From: a virus
Length of the DNA stretch: 64,000 nt
Reading direction: 5' to 3' (one strand)
IMG/VR virus record: IMGVR_UViG_3300020180_000014
Location: 1 to 64,000 of that record
Shown: piece by piece, positions 31,125 through 39,510 of the stretch
Layout: the number at the start of each line of letters is the position of its first letter
How positions within the stretch are numbered: position 1 is the stretch's first letter
Notes under the pieces: generated by a model
Told to the model about the DNA's origin: nothing
Seen by the model: only the letters and a program-made list of their open reading frames with translations
Database searches by the model: none
Made by a program: the position numbers and the translations under genes

Positions 31125-31578
31125 GCGTCGAGATGAACAGGCCCCGTACTGGCAGCAACTCCGTGTGGCCGAGCGCGGCATCATCGAATATGCGCTCGAA
31201 CACGGAATCACCATCCGTGGTACCGCGACCATCCTAGGGATCTCGCCGAATTACCTCGGAGAGCGTCTACGCCTGCTCGGGATCCCCGTCCCGGATGTTC
31301 GCCCGGGTCCCAAGCCGGGCACCAAGCGGCCCACGACACCCAAGCTACGCGTCGTGGAAGAGACCGCCGTTCCGTCACCCGAGACCCTGGACGAGGACGA
31401 GGACGAGGACACGGCTGAAGCCACGAACGAAGGCGAAGACGACGACGTGCTGGAAGATGAGGCCGAAGAGGGCCAGGAGGACGACGATGAAGAAGGCGAC
31501 CCCTGGGACACGGACGAGGCCGACGACGAAGACGACGGCGATGACAAGAACGAAGACGCCAGCGCGCAAGGGAACTAG
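31117..31578 (+). CDS. helix-turn-helix protein with long acidic tail
   Basis: A 153-residue protein. Residues 18-56 form a Fis-type HTH (ERGIIEYALEHGITIRGTAT, then ILGISPNYLGERLRLLG) as in response-regulator C-termini. A basic Pro/Lys linker follows, and the last 75 residues are almost entirely Asp/Glu. An acidic tail can mimic DNA or control a DNA-binding domain. The gene overlaps the end of the 30759 gene. Confidence 0.7.
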   Translation: MPKRRDEQAPYWQQLRVAERGIIEYALEHGITIRGTATILGISPNYLGERLRLLGIPVPDVRPGPKPGTKRPTTPKLRVVEETAVPSPETLDEDEDEDTAEATNEGEDDDVLEDEAEEGQEDDDEEGDPWDTDEADDEDDGDDKNEDASAQGN

Positions 31579-31582
31579 CCAG

Positions 31583-31927
31583 GTGCCTCGGCGCCGGAAG
31601 GCGTCCGCGCGTACGTGGCGCCGCCCAGCGGGGGGCCTGCTCAAGCCCGGTGAGGCGATCGTTCTTGTGATCGAACCGCCAATGGGTCCGAACGAACAGC
31701 CTGTGGCGATTACGCCGAACGCGGGCGACATCGTCCTGCTCGATGCCCAGCCCGATCGTGTGACCGTGCACAACCCGACCGATCGTGTAGTCGCCTACAT
31801 GATGTCGGTCGTGCCGAGCGTGTTCGTGAAGGCGGCTACGGTGCCGTGGCGACGTATCGCGGGGGACCTCGGTCACGCGGTGCGCGAGAGCGGGTTGCTC
31901 GATCGATTCGCCCGTCTGCTGCGTTGA
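31583..31927 (+). CDS. small basic/beta protein
   Basis: A 114-residue protein from GTG 31583, just after the upstream TAG. A basic N-terminus (PRRRKASARTWRRPAGG) precedes the beta-rich LKPGEAIVLVIEPPMGPNEQ and NAGDIVLLDAQPDRVTVHNP and a helical end. An ATG at 31487 with an AGGAGG-like sequence is in frame but would overlap the acidic tail of the 31117 gene, where the frame yields only Thr/Arg/Lys. The short start is preferred. Confidence 0.5.
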   Translation: MPRRRKASARTWRRPAGGLLKPGEAIVLVIEPPMGPNEQPVAITPNAGDIVLLDAQPDRVTVHNPTDRVVAYMMSVVPSVFVKAATVPWRRIAGDLGHAVRESGLLDRFARLLR

Positions 31928-31941
31928 TCGCGCACGCGATC
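31926..31941. repeat. palindrome family member
   Basis: GATCGCGCACGCGATC directly after the stop of the 31583 gene, 1 bp from a second imperfect copy. Confidence 0.6.
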
Positions 31942-31942
31942 C

Positions 31943-31967
31943 GATCGCTGCAGTGATCTGGTAGGCT
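31943..31967 (+). promoter_or_regulatory. palindrome plus TAGGCT -10 for the lysis-like operon
   Basis: GATCGCTGCAGTGATC (31943-31958), three bases, TAGGCT (31962-31967), seven bases, ATG 31975. Confidence 0.55.
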
Positions 31968-31974
31968 GCAGGCC

Positions 31975-32241
31975 ATGGGTGCACTAACTGATTTTTGGAG
32001 AAGCGAACGCGGCTTTTACGCGCTCGTGCTCGTCATCGCATCGACCGTTCTGACCGCGCTCGGTCAGATGACGATCGACATGTGGAAGGAGTTCAACCTC
32101 TACATCTTCGGCATCTACGTCACCGGCAAGTCGCTGACTGGTGCTGTCGCGCTGTTCAAGGGCGGTACGTCCGAGCCTGAATCGTCGGCTCCTGCGCCGG
32201 TTCCAGCTCCTGCGCCGACCCCTGAAGCACCGAAGGCGTAA
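31975..32241 (+). CDS. holin-like single-span membrane protein
   Basis: An 88-residue protein with an N-terminal hydrophobic segment (about residues 15-30), a second weaker one (about 40-62) and a Pro/Ala-rich tail (APAPVPAPAPTPEAP). It immediately precedes a small helical gene and the endolysin-like gene at 32532, the order of a holin/antiholin/endolysin cassette. Leaderless promoter upstream. Holin is inferred from position and size, not from a named family. Confidence 0.6.
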   Translation: MGALTDFWRSERGFYALVLVIASTVLTALGQMTIDMWKEFNLYIFGIYVTGKSLTGAVALFKGGTSEPESSAPAPVPAPAPTPEAPKA

Positions 32242-32244
32242 TCC

Positions 32245-32535
32245 GTGGCGGTGGACGCTCAAGCGCTCATTGACGCGATCCACACAGACGCTCAAGCCCT
32301 GATCGCGGCAATCGACACGATTCGGAAGTTCGCGCGGACGAACACGGATCGACCGCACGACGTGCTGCAGACCGTCGAGGTGATGCTCGCGAGCTTGCGT
32401 GATGCGCTCAACGGCAAGATGACACTCGACATGCTCACAGCGGAACTCGCTGCGCTCGTGGACGTCCACGGACGTGAAGTCTCGAAGCAACCCACACCGA
32501 TCGACGACAAGTTCGATCCGGAGCGCGATCAATGA
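32245..32535 (+). CDS. small helical protein in the lysis-like cassette
   Basis: A 96-residue protein starting at GTG, 3 bp after the holin-like stop and overlapping the endolysin start by 4 bp. All helical with Ala/Asp/Leu (IDAIHTDAQALIAAIDTI). No membrane segment. It could regulate lysis or be a structural helix-bundle protein. Confidence 0.5.
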   Translation: MAVDAQALIDAIHTDAQALIAAIDTIRKFARTNTDRPHDVLQTVEVMLASLRDALNGKMTLDMLTAELAALVDVHGREVSKQPTPIDDKFDPERDQ

Positions 32536-33530
32536 TTCTTCGTCCAGGTGACAAGGGCCCCGACGTCGAGATGCTGCAGCTCAAGCTGAAGGCGTGCGGT
32601 TACGATCCCGGTGACGTCGACGGCGACTACGGCAAGCTGACGACTGCCGCAGTACTTGCGTTCCAGATCGATCGTCCTGACATCGACGACGACGGCATCG
32701 CCGGTCCACAGACGCTCGGTGCGCTCGACGCAGCCATCGCGAAGCACAAGCGCGACGAGGACACGACGCAGCCGCCGACGCTGTACACGCCGTGCAATGC
32801 ACCCACGTGGGCGGCGTTCCAGTTGCTCGTCGAAGCAATCACGAAGAAACCCGTGCGCTACGGACCGGGGCGCGGGTTGTGGCGGAACGATCAGTTCCTC
32901 ATCACGTATGGCGCTGGCCAGACGAACGGTACCGTGAAGCAGTGGCCGAACGTCCTCAACCGGACGTATCCGGCGTTCCACTGCACGAGCTTCACGAACT
33001 TCTTCATGTCGTGGCTGGAGCGTCGCAATCAGGACTTCACGCACGCAGGCAATATCCCATCGCTGTTCGACCTGCTCGAAAGTTCGCCGGACCTGCACCA
33101 AAACCCTGGCGCGGGACCGTGGCGCGGCTTCGGCGACGTGTGCTTCCGCATTCTGCCCGACGGATCCAGCATCCGTCGCATGGGCATCCCGAACATCATC
33201 GACATCAGGGAGCTGCTCGATCGTCGAGACACGCTCCCGACGTTCCTCGTGTGGGGCCAGTCGACGAAGCTCGCGAACGGCTCGTGGCGGTGGTGGCACC
33301 ACACTGGTCTGTTCTGCGTACGCGACCACAAGCTCTTCCGGATCGCCGCCGACGGTACACGTGGACCGAGCGGCTACTCAGCGACGCCGATGCGCTACAT
33401 CGAGATCACGACGGCGAACATGTCGCAGTTCTCGAACGTCGCGTACCGCGTGTACGGCGTACGTGCGGCAGCTGACGGCTCATACGGTGATCAGAGCCAA
33501 CCGATCGCGCCCATCACGTTCGAGGCGTGA
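32532..33530 (+). CDS. endolysin-like protein: peptidoglycan-binding domain plus NlpC/P60-like domain
   Basis: A 332-residue protein. Residues 5-70 match the PG_binding_1 repeat (LRPGDKGPDVEMLQLKLKAC, DVDGDYGKLTTAAVLAFQ, DGIAGPQTLGAL). The C-terminal domain has Cys151 in AFHCTSFTNFF and His256/257 in WWHHTGLF, a Cys-His pair consistent with an NlpC/P60 or CHAP-type amidase/peptidase. It is the likely cell-wall hydrolase. The TGA overlaps the palindrome at 33529-33544. Confidence 0.7.
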   Translation: MILRPGDKGPDVEMLQLKLKACGYDPGDVDGDYGKLTTAAVLAFQIDRPDIDDDGIAGPQTLGALDAAIAKHKRDEDTTQPPTLYTPCNAPTWAAFQLLVEAITKKPVRYGPGRGLWRNDQFLITYGAGQTNGTVKQWPNVLNRTYPAFHCTSFTNFFMSWLERRNQDFTHAGNIPSLFDLLESSPDLHQNPGAGPWRGFGDVCFRILPDGSSIRRMGIPNIIDIRELLDRRDTLPTFLVWGQSTKLANGSWRWWHHTGLFCVRDHKLFRIAADGTRGPSGYSATPMRYIEITTANMSQFSNVAYRVYGVRAAADGSYGDQSQPIAPITFEA

Positions 33531-33544
33531 TCGCGCACGCGATC
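33529..33544. repeat. palindrome family member overlapping a stop codon
   Basis: GATCGCGCACGCGATC starts inside the TGA of the endolysin-like gene. Confidence 0.6.
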
Positions 33545-33701
33545 AGCGTCGTGTGCTCGTCGGAGATCGCGTTGCGCGCAAATCGCTCTTGACTTGTCAG
33601 GGGCGTGAACGCTAGAACGACAGCTGCCCGTACGTGCTGCGTTGTGTCAGCTCGTTACGACTGAAGGCGCGGCGTACAGCCGTGTCCGGCGAGGAGCTGT
33701 C
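33531..33701. other. intergenic region before the Ro60 operon
   Basis: Palindrome, TTGACT/TAGAAC promoter and the leader of the Ro60-like gene; nothing else seen. Confidence 0.5.
33589..33618 (+). promoter_or_regulatory. promoter of the Ro60 operon
   Basis: TTGACT (33589-33594) and TAGAAC (33613-33618) with an 18-bp spacer, 84 bp before the start codon. Confidence 0.55.
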
Positions 33702-35648
33702 ATGGTCAACGTCAACAACCGCGAGAACCTGGGTCCGGCCGAGCGCATCATCGCGTCGGTCCTCACGTACACCGATCACCTCTATCACGGTCGCCCCGGC
33801 GTTGTGGTCGAGGACAAGCGTACCAACATCGGTGTCCGTTGGGAGCCGGTGACGCCGAAGACGGAAGAGATCAACGGCGCCAAGCGCGAGGTCATCTACA
33901 AGCTGTCGAAGAGCGGCAAGAAGACGCTCAAGACGAAGATCGGCGTGGTCACGCAAGCTGTTGGTACGCATGGCGTGATCAAGCATGTGCGCACGGACGT
34001 GAGCCCAAACCATCCGATCGTCGGTGAGTACCGTGACGCGGGCATCTTCCCCGAAGTCGCAGCGTGGATGTATCGCCAGATCGTCGAGGTCTACAAGCTC
34101 GACAACGAGTTCGCCGCGAAGTGGGCATCGTTCGCGTACGCGCAGGATCACCGTGACCTCAAGGTCGTGCTCGCTGCGTTCATGCTCGTGCAGGCGCGCC
34201 GTGGTGACGCCGTGCTCGACGGCGGTAAGGTCGCGTTCCACGACGATGACTTCCGTGACGTCGGCGAGGCCATGATGCTGATCCGTCGCAAGGACGGTAA
34301 GGATCTGAACCCGAAGCTGCTGCTCCGCATCCGCGAGGTGCTGATGCTGCCCGAGATTGCAGCGATCAACCTGGAGCTGGGCTTCGGCAAGTCGACGCGT
34401 CATCCGTTCCTCGGTCGTTGGCCGGAGGTCACGGAGAAGTGGCTGCGCTATCGCGAGGAGAATCGTCCGCTGCTCATCGGTCTCGTCAAGGCCGGTTTCC
34501 GCAAGACGGTCATCCAGCTCGCGCGCCGCGTGCACTACAAGCCGAACACGCAGTGGTTCTTTGAGGAGCTGCGCTGGAAGCAGGTGCAGTCGGATACGGG
34601 TCACCGCACGATGGTCGACATCAACATCGTGCAGGCCGAGTCGTGGAACGAGCTGACCGAGGCACAGGTCTGCGAGAAGATCGTCGCCGAGAAGCCGGAC
34701 TGGAAGCGCATCACGGGCATGCTGCCGAAGGGCCTCATGACGCGTGCTGTGGTCGCAGCGGCCATCGAGGCGAAGGCGCTCTCGGACCGTGACCTCGTCA
34801 TCGCGACGCCGACGCTGGAAGAGCTGGGGCTGCTCGACGTACCGACGATCAAGGCACGTTGGGAGAAGGCGCTCAAGCACGCCGAAGATTCCCGCGCGGT
34901 CAACATCGCGAAGAACGTCCAGTCCAAGGAGGTGAAGGAGAAGCTCGTCGAGGCATCGGACAACGCCATCAAGAAGGCCGTCGAGGAGGTCTCGAAGAAC
35001 ATCCGCGTCTACTTCTTCGTCGACATCTCGGGCTCGATGAAGTCGTCGATCGAGGCTGCGAAGTTGCACGTCGCGAAGTTTCTCCAGGGCTTTCCACCGG
35101 ACCGCACGCACATCGCCGTGTTCAACACGGTGGGCCGCGAAATCAAGCTCAAGCACGCATCGGCGGTGGGCGTCGCCAACGCGTTCCAGGGTATTGCTGC
35201 GAGCGGTGGCACCGACTATGGCGCGGGCGTGCGCGAGCTGATGCAGTACAAGCCTCTGCCGGAAGAGGATGTGCTGTTCATCTTCGTCGGTGACGAGGAG
35301 GCACACGCGTTCGATCAGCAGGTTGTCGCATCGAGGCTCAACCCGATGGCGTTCGGCTTCGTGAAGACGATCCCGGACAACGGTGCAGCGGCGTATCGCC
35401 ATGGTCTGCACAACGGCGAGAACAACATCGCGGTTCGCGAAACGGCGAACCGTCTGAAGATTCCGTGCTTCATGATCGACGAGAAGACGTTCGATGACGC
35501 GTACGCGATCCCGCGCACGATCAGGAACCTGATCGCGGCAACGCCCGTCAACATGGCGCGTGTGGCGGCAGTCGCTGCGGCACCGCGTCTGACGTTTGTC
35601 GATCAGATCCTCAAGACGGACCTGCTGAAGAAGCCTGTCTGGGCGTGA
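33702..35648 (+). CDS. rsr: Ro60/Rsr-like TROVE-vWA RNA-binding protein
   Basis: A 648-residue protein of the Ro60 architecture: a helical TROVE (HEAT-like ring) region from about residue 15 to 430 and a C-terminal vWA domain from about 440 with MIDAS motif DISGSMKS, a Thr loop (SGGTDYGAG, near 500) and an acidic loop (FVGDEEA). Ro60 rings bind misfolded and small RNAs and Y RNAs, and in bacteria work with 3' exonucleases. ATG 33702 is preferred over the in-frame 33642 start. Structured tRNA-like RNAs are encoded 7 kb downstream and a 3'-5' exoribonuclease in the same operon. Confidence 0.85.
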   Translation: MVNVNNRENLGPAERIIASVLTYTDHLYHGRPGVVVEDKRTNIGVRWEPVTPKTEEINGAKREVIYKLSKSGKKTLKTKIGVVTQAVGTHGVIKHVRTDVSPNHPIVGEYRDAGIFPEVAAWMYRQIVEVYKLDNEFAAKWASFAYAQDHRDLKVVLAAFMLVQARRGDAVLDGGKVAFHDDDFRDVGEAMMLIRRKDGKDLNPKLLLRIREVLMLPEIAAINLELGFGKSTRHPFLGRWPEVTEKWLRYREENRPLLIGLVKAGFRKTVIQLARRVHYKPNTQWFFEELRWKQVQSDTGHRTMVDINIVQAESWNELTEAQVCEKIVAEKPDWKRITGMLPKGLMTRAVVAAAIEAKALSDRDLVIATPTLEELGLLDVPTIKARWEKALKHAEDSRAVNIAKNVQSKEVKEKLVEASDNAIKKAVEEVSKNIRVYFFVDISGSMKSSIEAAKLHVAKFLQGFPPDRTHIAVFNTVGREIKLKHASAVGVANAFQGIAASGGTDYGAGVRELMQYKPLPEEDVLFIFVGDEEAHAFDQQVVASRLNPMAFGFVKTIPDNGAAAYRHGLHNGENNIAVRETANRLKIPCFMIDEKTFDDAYAIPRTIRNLIAATPVNMARVAAVAAAPRLTFVDQILKTDLLKKPVWA

Positions 35649-35656
35649 GGTGAACC

Positions 35657-36604
35657 GTGAGCTGGCGAGATCTACTGCACCAGGACGACGAGCGCATCGT
35701 ACTGCCGTGGATCGGTGGTCGCGAGGTGCGGTCGTTCTCGCGCACGTGGACGCTCGTCGGTGACGTACCGGCTGAGCACGGCTGGTACAGCTTCACGCTG
35801 CTCAAAGGCCGAAGCGTAACACTGCACGCAGTTGCAGAACTGCACGCTGCGACGCTCGGTCAGGTGCACTTCGGTTACCTCGTCGGTGATCACTTCGCGA
35901 CTGAGTCTTTCATCGAGCGCGTTGTAATCGATCCAAAGGACGTCGCCAAGCGTCTGCCGCGCGTGCACCTGATCAACGACGACGTCGATCGGTTTGCACG
36001 CGTCAGCATCGGTTCGGTGACGTCCGACGGTCCACTGTTCTTTCGTCAGGTCGAGATGCCGCTGGGTCCCGAGGACGACGTACTGCGTGCGTACGAGGAC
36101 CAGGCTGCCGACGTCAACGCCATCAAGGGCGTCACGCCCGCACTCGATGCGGCGTTTCGGATGGCAGCGTGGCAGCGTACGGAGGCTGTTCGTCGTCGCG
36201 CGGAACTCGAACGGCTGCGCGTCGAGGAAGAGGCCAAGCGTGCAGCCGAGGAGCGTCGCCAGAACCTGGTCAAGCAGCTCGGTGACGGTGCCGGGCGTCG
36301 CGAGATGGCGAAGGTCGACTTCGAGGCTGCCGCACGTGCTGCACTTACGGTTGGCGGTGCTGAGCTGCTCGACTGGAACAAGGTACGCAACCGCAACGAG
36401 TGGGTCGTGCGCTATCGCCTCGATCGTCGTCGGTTCGAGTGCGTCTGCGACGAGCGGCTGCACATCGTCGACGCCGGAATTTGCTTGGTCGATCACCGTA
36501 CCGGTATCAAGGGCGACACGCGCTTCACGTTGGAGTCGCTACCGGCGGTTGTTCGTCAAGCCATGCGCGAGGGCGTGCTGGTTGTTTTCAGGAACGTCAA
36601 CTAG
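35657..36604 (+). CDS. unknown 315-aa protein downstream of Ro60
   Basis: Starts at GTG 8 bp after the Ro60 stop. Residues 1-160 are beta-rich (DERIVLPWIGGREVRSFSRT, FTLLKGRSVTLHA). A basic/acidic helical segment (about 178-235, with RRRAELERLRVEEEAKRAAEERR) precedes a C-terminal beta domain with the Cys pair FECVCDERLHIVDAGICLVD. Tight linkage suggests it partners Ro60 or its RNAs. No family was recognised. Confidence 0.6.
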   Translation: MSWRDLLHQDDERIVLPWIGGREVRSFSRTWTLVGDVPAEHGWYSFTLLKGRSVTLHAVAELHAATLGQVHFGYLVGDHFATESFIERVVIDPKDVAKRLPRVHLINDDVDRFARVSIGSVTSDGPLFFRQVEMPLGPEDDVLRAYEDQAADVNAIKGVTPALDAAFRMAAWQRTEAVRRRAELERLRVEEEAKRAAEERRQNLVKQLGDGAGRREMAKVDFEAAARAALTVGGAELLDWNKVRNRNEWVVRYRLDRRRFECVCDERLHIVDAGICLVDHRTGIKGDTRFTLESLPAVVRQAMREGVLVVFRNVN

Positions 36605-36611
36605 GAGTGTT

Positions 36612-36791
36612 ATGGCGAAGAAGATCGAAGGTACGTTTCACATCTGCACACGCGATCAGGCTGGGCGGTACTGCATCAAGGGCGAAGGGCGTGTCGACGA
36701 GCACAACAAAGTCGACGTCGAGATCATCGTGCACGATCACGAAGCGACGAAGCCGTACACGGGACGCAAGTTCACACTCATCATCGAATAG
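36612..36791 (+). CDS. small beta protein (59 aa)
   Basis: Starts at ATG 36612 behind AGGAG. MAKKIEGTFHICTRDQAG and a C-terminal YTGRKFTLIIE give a compact beta-sheet pattern. No family was recognised. Cotranscribed in the Ro60 operon. Confidence 0.55.
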   Translation: MAKKIEGTFHICTRDQAGRYCIKGEGRVDEHNKVDVEIIVHDHEATKPYTGRKFTLIIE

Positions 36792-36795
36792 CACT

Positions 36796-37149
36796 ATGGA
36801 CGTCGAAAAACTGCAAGCTGACATGCGAGCCGCTGCTGAAGCAGGCCTCAAGCGCGATGCTGCAACGGTGCGCGCGAAGATCAACGAACGGAAGCCGCCG
36901 ACGCCCCACCTGTTCGACGCGCTCGAATCGATCGGCGCAACGATGGATCCGATGTGGGAAGGCGAGTGGGAGGGCCCGGTCCTGTTCAACGATCCCAAAG
37001 GCGCCTCGCGGTTGATCCTCGTCACGCCTGCCGACCACGACGAGTTCCTGACGTGGGCGACAGCGCATCCGAACTTCACCGACGAAGAATTGCAGGAGCA
37101 AGGCCGTGCGTTCCTCGTGCGCATGTGCGCGAGGCCAGTCAACCCGTGA
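36796..37149 (+). CDS. unknown 117-aa protein
   Basis: ATG 36796. N-terminal helix rich in Ala/Lys (LQADMRAAAEAGLKRDAATV), then HLFDALESIGATMDPMWEGE, FNDPKGASRLILVTPADHDE and a C-terminal helix. Its TGA overlaps the GTG of the next gene (GTGA), so the two are coupled. Function unknown. Confidence 0.55.
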   Translation: MDVEKLQADMRAAAEAGLKRDAATVRAKINERKPPTPHLFDALESIGATMDPMWEGEWEGPVLFNDPKGASRLILVTPADHDEFLTWATAHPNFTDEELQEQGRAFLVRMCARPVNP

Positions 37150-37577
37150 GCGTTGAATGGTCGATGGAGAAGGTCGCCGAACAGTTCCGGCTCGACGTTC
37201 GCGCACGCTTCGAGGCTGAGAACGCAGAGTGGCTCGCCGAAGAGCGTACAGGCATCGCGAAGATCAAAGCCGACTGCGATGCGGCAGGCGAGGCGTACCC
37301 GGACTGGCTTACGCCCGAGCGCAACAGCTTCTACTGGGAGATCTACAGCACCAGTGAGATCGCGATCGTCAACAACTCGGTCGACGTGCTGTTGCCGACG
37401 AACTTCGCGGTCTACCCCAACTTCATTGCGATGTTCGGCAAGACGTCAGTCGGTTGGTCGATCCCGTCGGTCGAGGCGAAAATCGTCGACGGTGAAGCGC
37501 GCCTGTTCGTGCACTTGATCCTGATCGACTACTGGGATGACGAACGCCACGCGAAGTGGCTGAAAGAGAACCCGTGA
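37146..37577 (+). CDS. unknown 143-aa protein
   Basis: GTG 37146 overlaps the upstream stop (GTGA). A charged N-terminal helix is followed by a Trp/Tyr-rich mixed region (NSFYWEIYSTSEIAIVNNSV, WSIPSVEAKIVDGEARLFVH). No motif was recognised. It overlaps the exonuclease gene by four bases, so the order may be functional. Confidence 0.55.
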   Translation: MSVEWSMEKVAEQFRLDVRARFEAENAEWLAEERTGIAKIKADCDAAGEAYPDWLTPERNSFYWEIYSTSEIAIVNNSVDVLLPTNFAVYPNFIAMFGKTSVGWSIPSVEAKIVDGEARLFVHLILIDYWDDERHAKWLKENP

Positions 37578-38314
37578 CAACACCACCCCGCTACTACCTC
37601 GACACTGAGTTCATCGACGACGGCGTGACCGAGACGTTGCAGCTGATCTCGATCGGTATCATCTGCGACGACGGCCGCGAGCTGTACCTCGTCAACAGTG
37701 AGTTCGACGAGAGCCGCTGCGACGACTGGCTCAAGGAGAACGTCCTCAAGCAGCTACCGCTGTGCACGTGTCCGGGCGGGGGCGCGTTGGATCATCTCGG
37801 CCACAACGCGCCGGACTGCAAGTGGCGTACGCGCAATCAGATCCGGGATGCGATCATCGCGTTCGTTCCCGATCCCGGCAACGAAGTGAAGCCCGAGTTC
37901 TGGGCGTTCTTCGCGAGCTACGACTGGGTACTGTTCGCACAGCTGTTCGGCAAGATGATCAACTTGCCGAAGCACTTCCCGTGGCTCGTCAACGACCTCA
38001 AGACGTGGGCCAAGCACCTGGGCTACACCGGCAAGTTCAAGGAGCTGTTGCCGAACACCGGTCATCATGATGCTCTCGCGGATGCGCGCTGGAACCGCGA
38101 CGTGCACAAGATCCTGATGGAGAAGCTCACGTCCACGCAGAAGCTGTTGGGGACGACACTCGTCGAAGCGATGGCGCTCTACGACGAGAAGTGCACCGGT
38201 TGCAACCTGCAGACGTCCTGCGAATGTCCGAGCAGTGGACACGGCGCAGACTGCCGTCGCGATCGTGAAGCGGCCGTGCGCAAGGTCATAACCGATCTGG
38301 GGCTGACGTCGTGA
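37574..38314 (+). CDS. Rv2179c-like 3'-5' exoribonuclease (DEDDh)
   Basis: A 246-residue protein with the DEDDh exonuclease signature of the Rv2179c-like exoribonuclease family. Asp10 and Glu12 lie in YLDTEFIDDG, followed by LQLISIGIICDDGRELY; Asp117 is in ASYDWVLF; His165 and Asp170 are in GHHDALADARW. A C-terminal Cys/His-rich extension (CTGCNLQTSCECPSSGH) may bind zinc. Together with the Ro60-like protein in the same operon it could form an RNA-degradation or RNA-surveillance machine like the bacterial Ro60-PNPase complex, but with a different nuclease. Confidence 0.8.
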   Translation: MTTPPRYYLDTEFIDDGVTETLQLISIGIICDDGRELYLVNSEFDESRCDDWLKENVLKQLPLCTCPGGGALDHLGHNAPDCKWRTRNQIRDAIIAFVPDPGNEVKPEFWAFFASYDWVLFAQLFGKMINLPKHFPWLVNDLKTWAKHLGYTGKFKELLPNTGHHDALADARWNRDVHKILMEKLTSTQKLLGTTLVEAMALYDEKCTGCNLQTSCECPSSGHGADCRRDREAAVRKVITDLGLTS

Positions 38315-38589
38315 ATCCGGTCATCGAGAAGCTCATGCCAGATGCACGCGATACGTACTGCACGGGCGCATTGTTCAAGTACGTCCAGCACAAGTACAAC
38401 TGCGACTGGCTGCAGCCGATGTGGCACAAGGGTCCGTGCGACTGCGGACTCAAGGAGTTGATCCAGCAACTGCCTGAAGGTTTGCTGCGAATCCTCGTCG
38501 AAGCGAGCGAACACGTGCGCGCGACCGTCGAGGGTATCAAGCAGGACAAGGAACGCGACGAGCGAGAAGCCACGGAGAAAGCACCATGA
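38311..38589 (+). CDS. small Cys-containing protein
   Basis: A 92-residue protein starting at GTG (GTGA overlap). Contains DTYCTGALFKYVQHKYNCDW and GPCDCGLKELIQQL, a possible zinc site of four Cys and His, then a basic/acidic helix. Unknown function. Overlaps the JAB gene. Confidence 0.55.
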   Translation: MNPVIEKLMPDARDTYCTGALFKYVQHKYNCDWLQPMWHKGPCDCGLKELIQQLPEGLLRILVEASEHVRATVEGIKQDKERDEREATEKAP

Positions 38590-38990
38590 TGGAGACCGGA
38601 GTCGTCGTCAGCATTCACCACGAGCCCATCTTCTGGCACGAACCCGGTGGACGTTCGAGCGGCGCGTTGCCGGATAGTCGCATGCTGTGGGACGTGTTGT
38701 GGCAGGCGAACCGCGACGGTTGGCTTTCGGGTTTCGCGCACACGCATCCAGGTGGCGGTCTGCCGGGTCCATCGCGCGAGGACATCTCGTCGTTCGTCGC
38801 GATCGAGAACGCGATCGGTCGGCCGCTCAACTGGTGGATCGTCAGCTCGGACATGACCGTGCTCGTGCGCAAGTCGACGATGGACAGCATACCGGGTCGC
38901 GAGATTTTCGGTACGACACGCATCGACGATCCTGTGTGGACGCCGGATCTGCGTCGTCGCTCGGGCATGGGCCGGACGCCGTATCGCTGA
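38586..38990 (+). CDS. JAB/MPN-type metalloprotease (JAMM)
   Basis: A 134-residue protein with the JAMM motif His52-x-His54 in GFAHTHP, followed by Ser63 and Asp66 in GPSREDISSF. These are the zinc ligands and catalytic surroundings of JAB deubiquitinase-like enzymes. Phage JABs occur in tail-assembly and in ubiquitin-like conjugation operons. Here an E1-like enzyme (41588) and a ubiquitin-like candidate (39065) are in the same transcript, which favours the latter. The catalytic Glu upstream is one of E3, E13 or E19. Confidence 0.75.
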   Translation: MMETGVVVSIHHEPIFWHEPGGRSSGALPDSRMLWDVLWQANRDGWLSGFAHTHPGGGLPGPSREDISSFVAIENAIGRPLNWWIVSSDMTVLVRKSTMDSIPGREIFGTTRIDDPVWTPDLRRRSGMGRTPYR

Positions 38991-39010
38991 TCCCTGCTGC
39001 GACGTAGCTC

Positions 39011-39039
39011 TTGACTTGCCGAGCCTTCGTCGTTAGGGT
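39011..39039 (+). promoter_or_regulatory. sigma70-type promoter for the 39065 gene
   Basis: TTGACT (39011-39016), 17-bp spacer, TAGGGT (39034-39039); the same -10 as the RNA-array promoter. Confidence 0.6.
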
Positions 39040-39064
39040 CAGGGTTCATCGAGAGGACTGTGCC

Positions 39065-39508
39065 ATGGCTGATAACGAGCTGATGCGTGTGATCAAGGAC
39101 GACGAGGCCCGCGTGAACGTCACGTGGAAGAACGCGAACGGCGACCTGCCGGATCCGGTGTTCCGTGACTCGTCCGAGGGTGACGTCCGTGGTTGGGTGA
39201 CCGAGGCCGTCCGTAACGGTGGCGTGCCCGGTATCACTGCAGACCGCGATGCGAACTTCGCCGACTACATCGTGGATCGCTTCCCGCCGACGGAAGCGCG
39301 CCCGTACAACCTGATCCAGGTGCGCCCGAAGACGGCGTTCGGCGCTGACATCGAGGATGACGGTCCGAGCGACGCCGAGATCGAAGACCAAGAGATCGAA
39401 CGGCAGATCGAGGCTCAAGAAGAGGCTGCGATCGAGCAGCGTGCCGAGGATCAAGAGATCGAACGGCAGATCGAGGCTCAAGAAGAGGCCGCGATCGAAC
39501 AGGTCTAG
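39065..39508 (+). CDS. ubiquitin-like (beta-grasp) protein candidate with Glu/Gln repeat tail
   Basis: A 147-residue protein. Residues 12-92 follow a beta-grasp pattern: hairpin VNVTWKNANGDLPDPVFRD, helix EGDVRGWVTEAVRNGG, then NFADYIVDRFPP and a final strand YNLIQVRPKTAFG. The LPDP turn and the position of the helix recall the PRTRC protein C family of ubiquitin-like proteins. The tail holds two 21-residue Glu/Gln-rich repeats. It lies between the JAB and E1 genes. The tail means the Ubl C-terminus would have to be exposed by cleavage, or the protein acts without conjugation. Confidence 0.55.
   Translation: MADNELMRVIKDDEARVNVTWKNANGDLPDPVFRDSSEGDVRGWVTEAVRNGGVPGITADRDANFADYIVDRFPPTEARPYNLIQVRPKTAFGADIEDDGPSDAEIEDQEIERQIEAQEEAAIEQRAEDQEIERQIEAQEEAAIEQV
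39389..39489 (+). repeat. 38-bp direct repeat, period 63 bp
   Basis: Identical 38-bp blocks at 39389-39426 and 39452-39489 encode the Glu/Gln-rich repeats of the 39065 protein; the identity shows a recent duplication. Confidence 0.75.
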
Positions 39509-39510
39509 TC

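Noticed and set aside
31487-31582. Upstream ATG start for the 31583 gene
   Set aside because: Although AGGAGG precedes it, that sequence comes from Glu/Asp codons of the overlapping acidic tail, and the added residues are only Thr/Arg/Lys from the shifted frame.
33612-35411. 599-codon open frame on the minus strand
   Set aside because: Shadow of the Ro60-like gene. The Asp/Arg/Leu/His-rich composition is typical of antisense frames in GC-rich genes.
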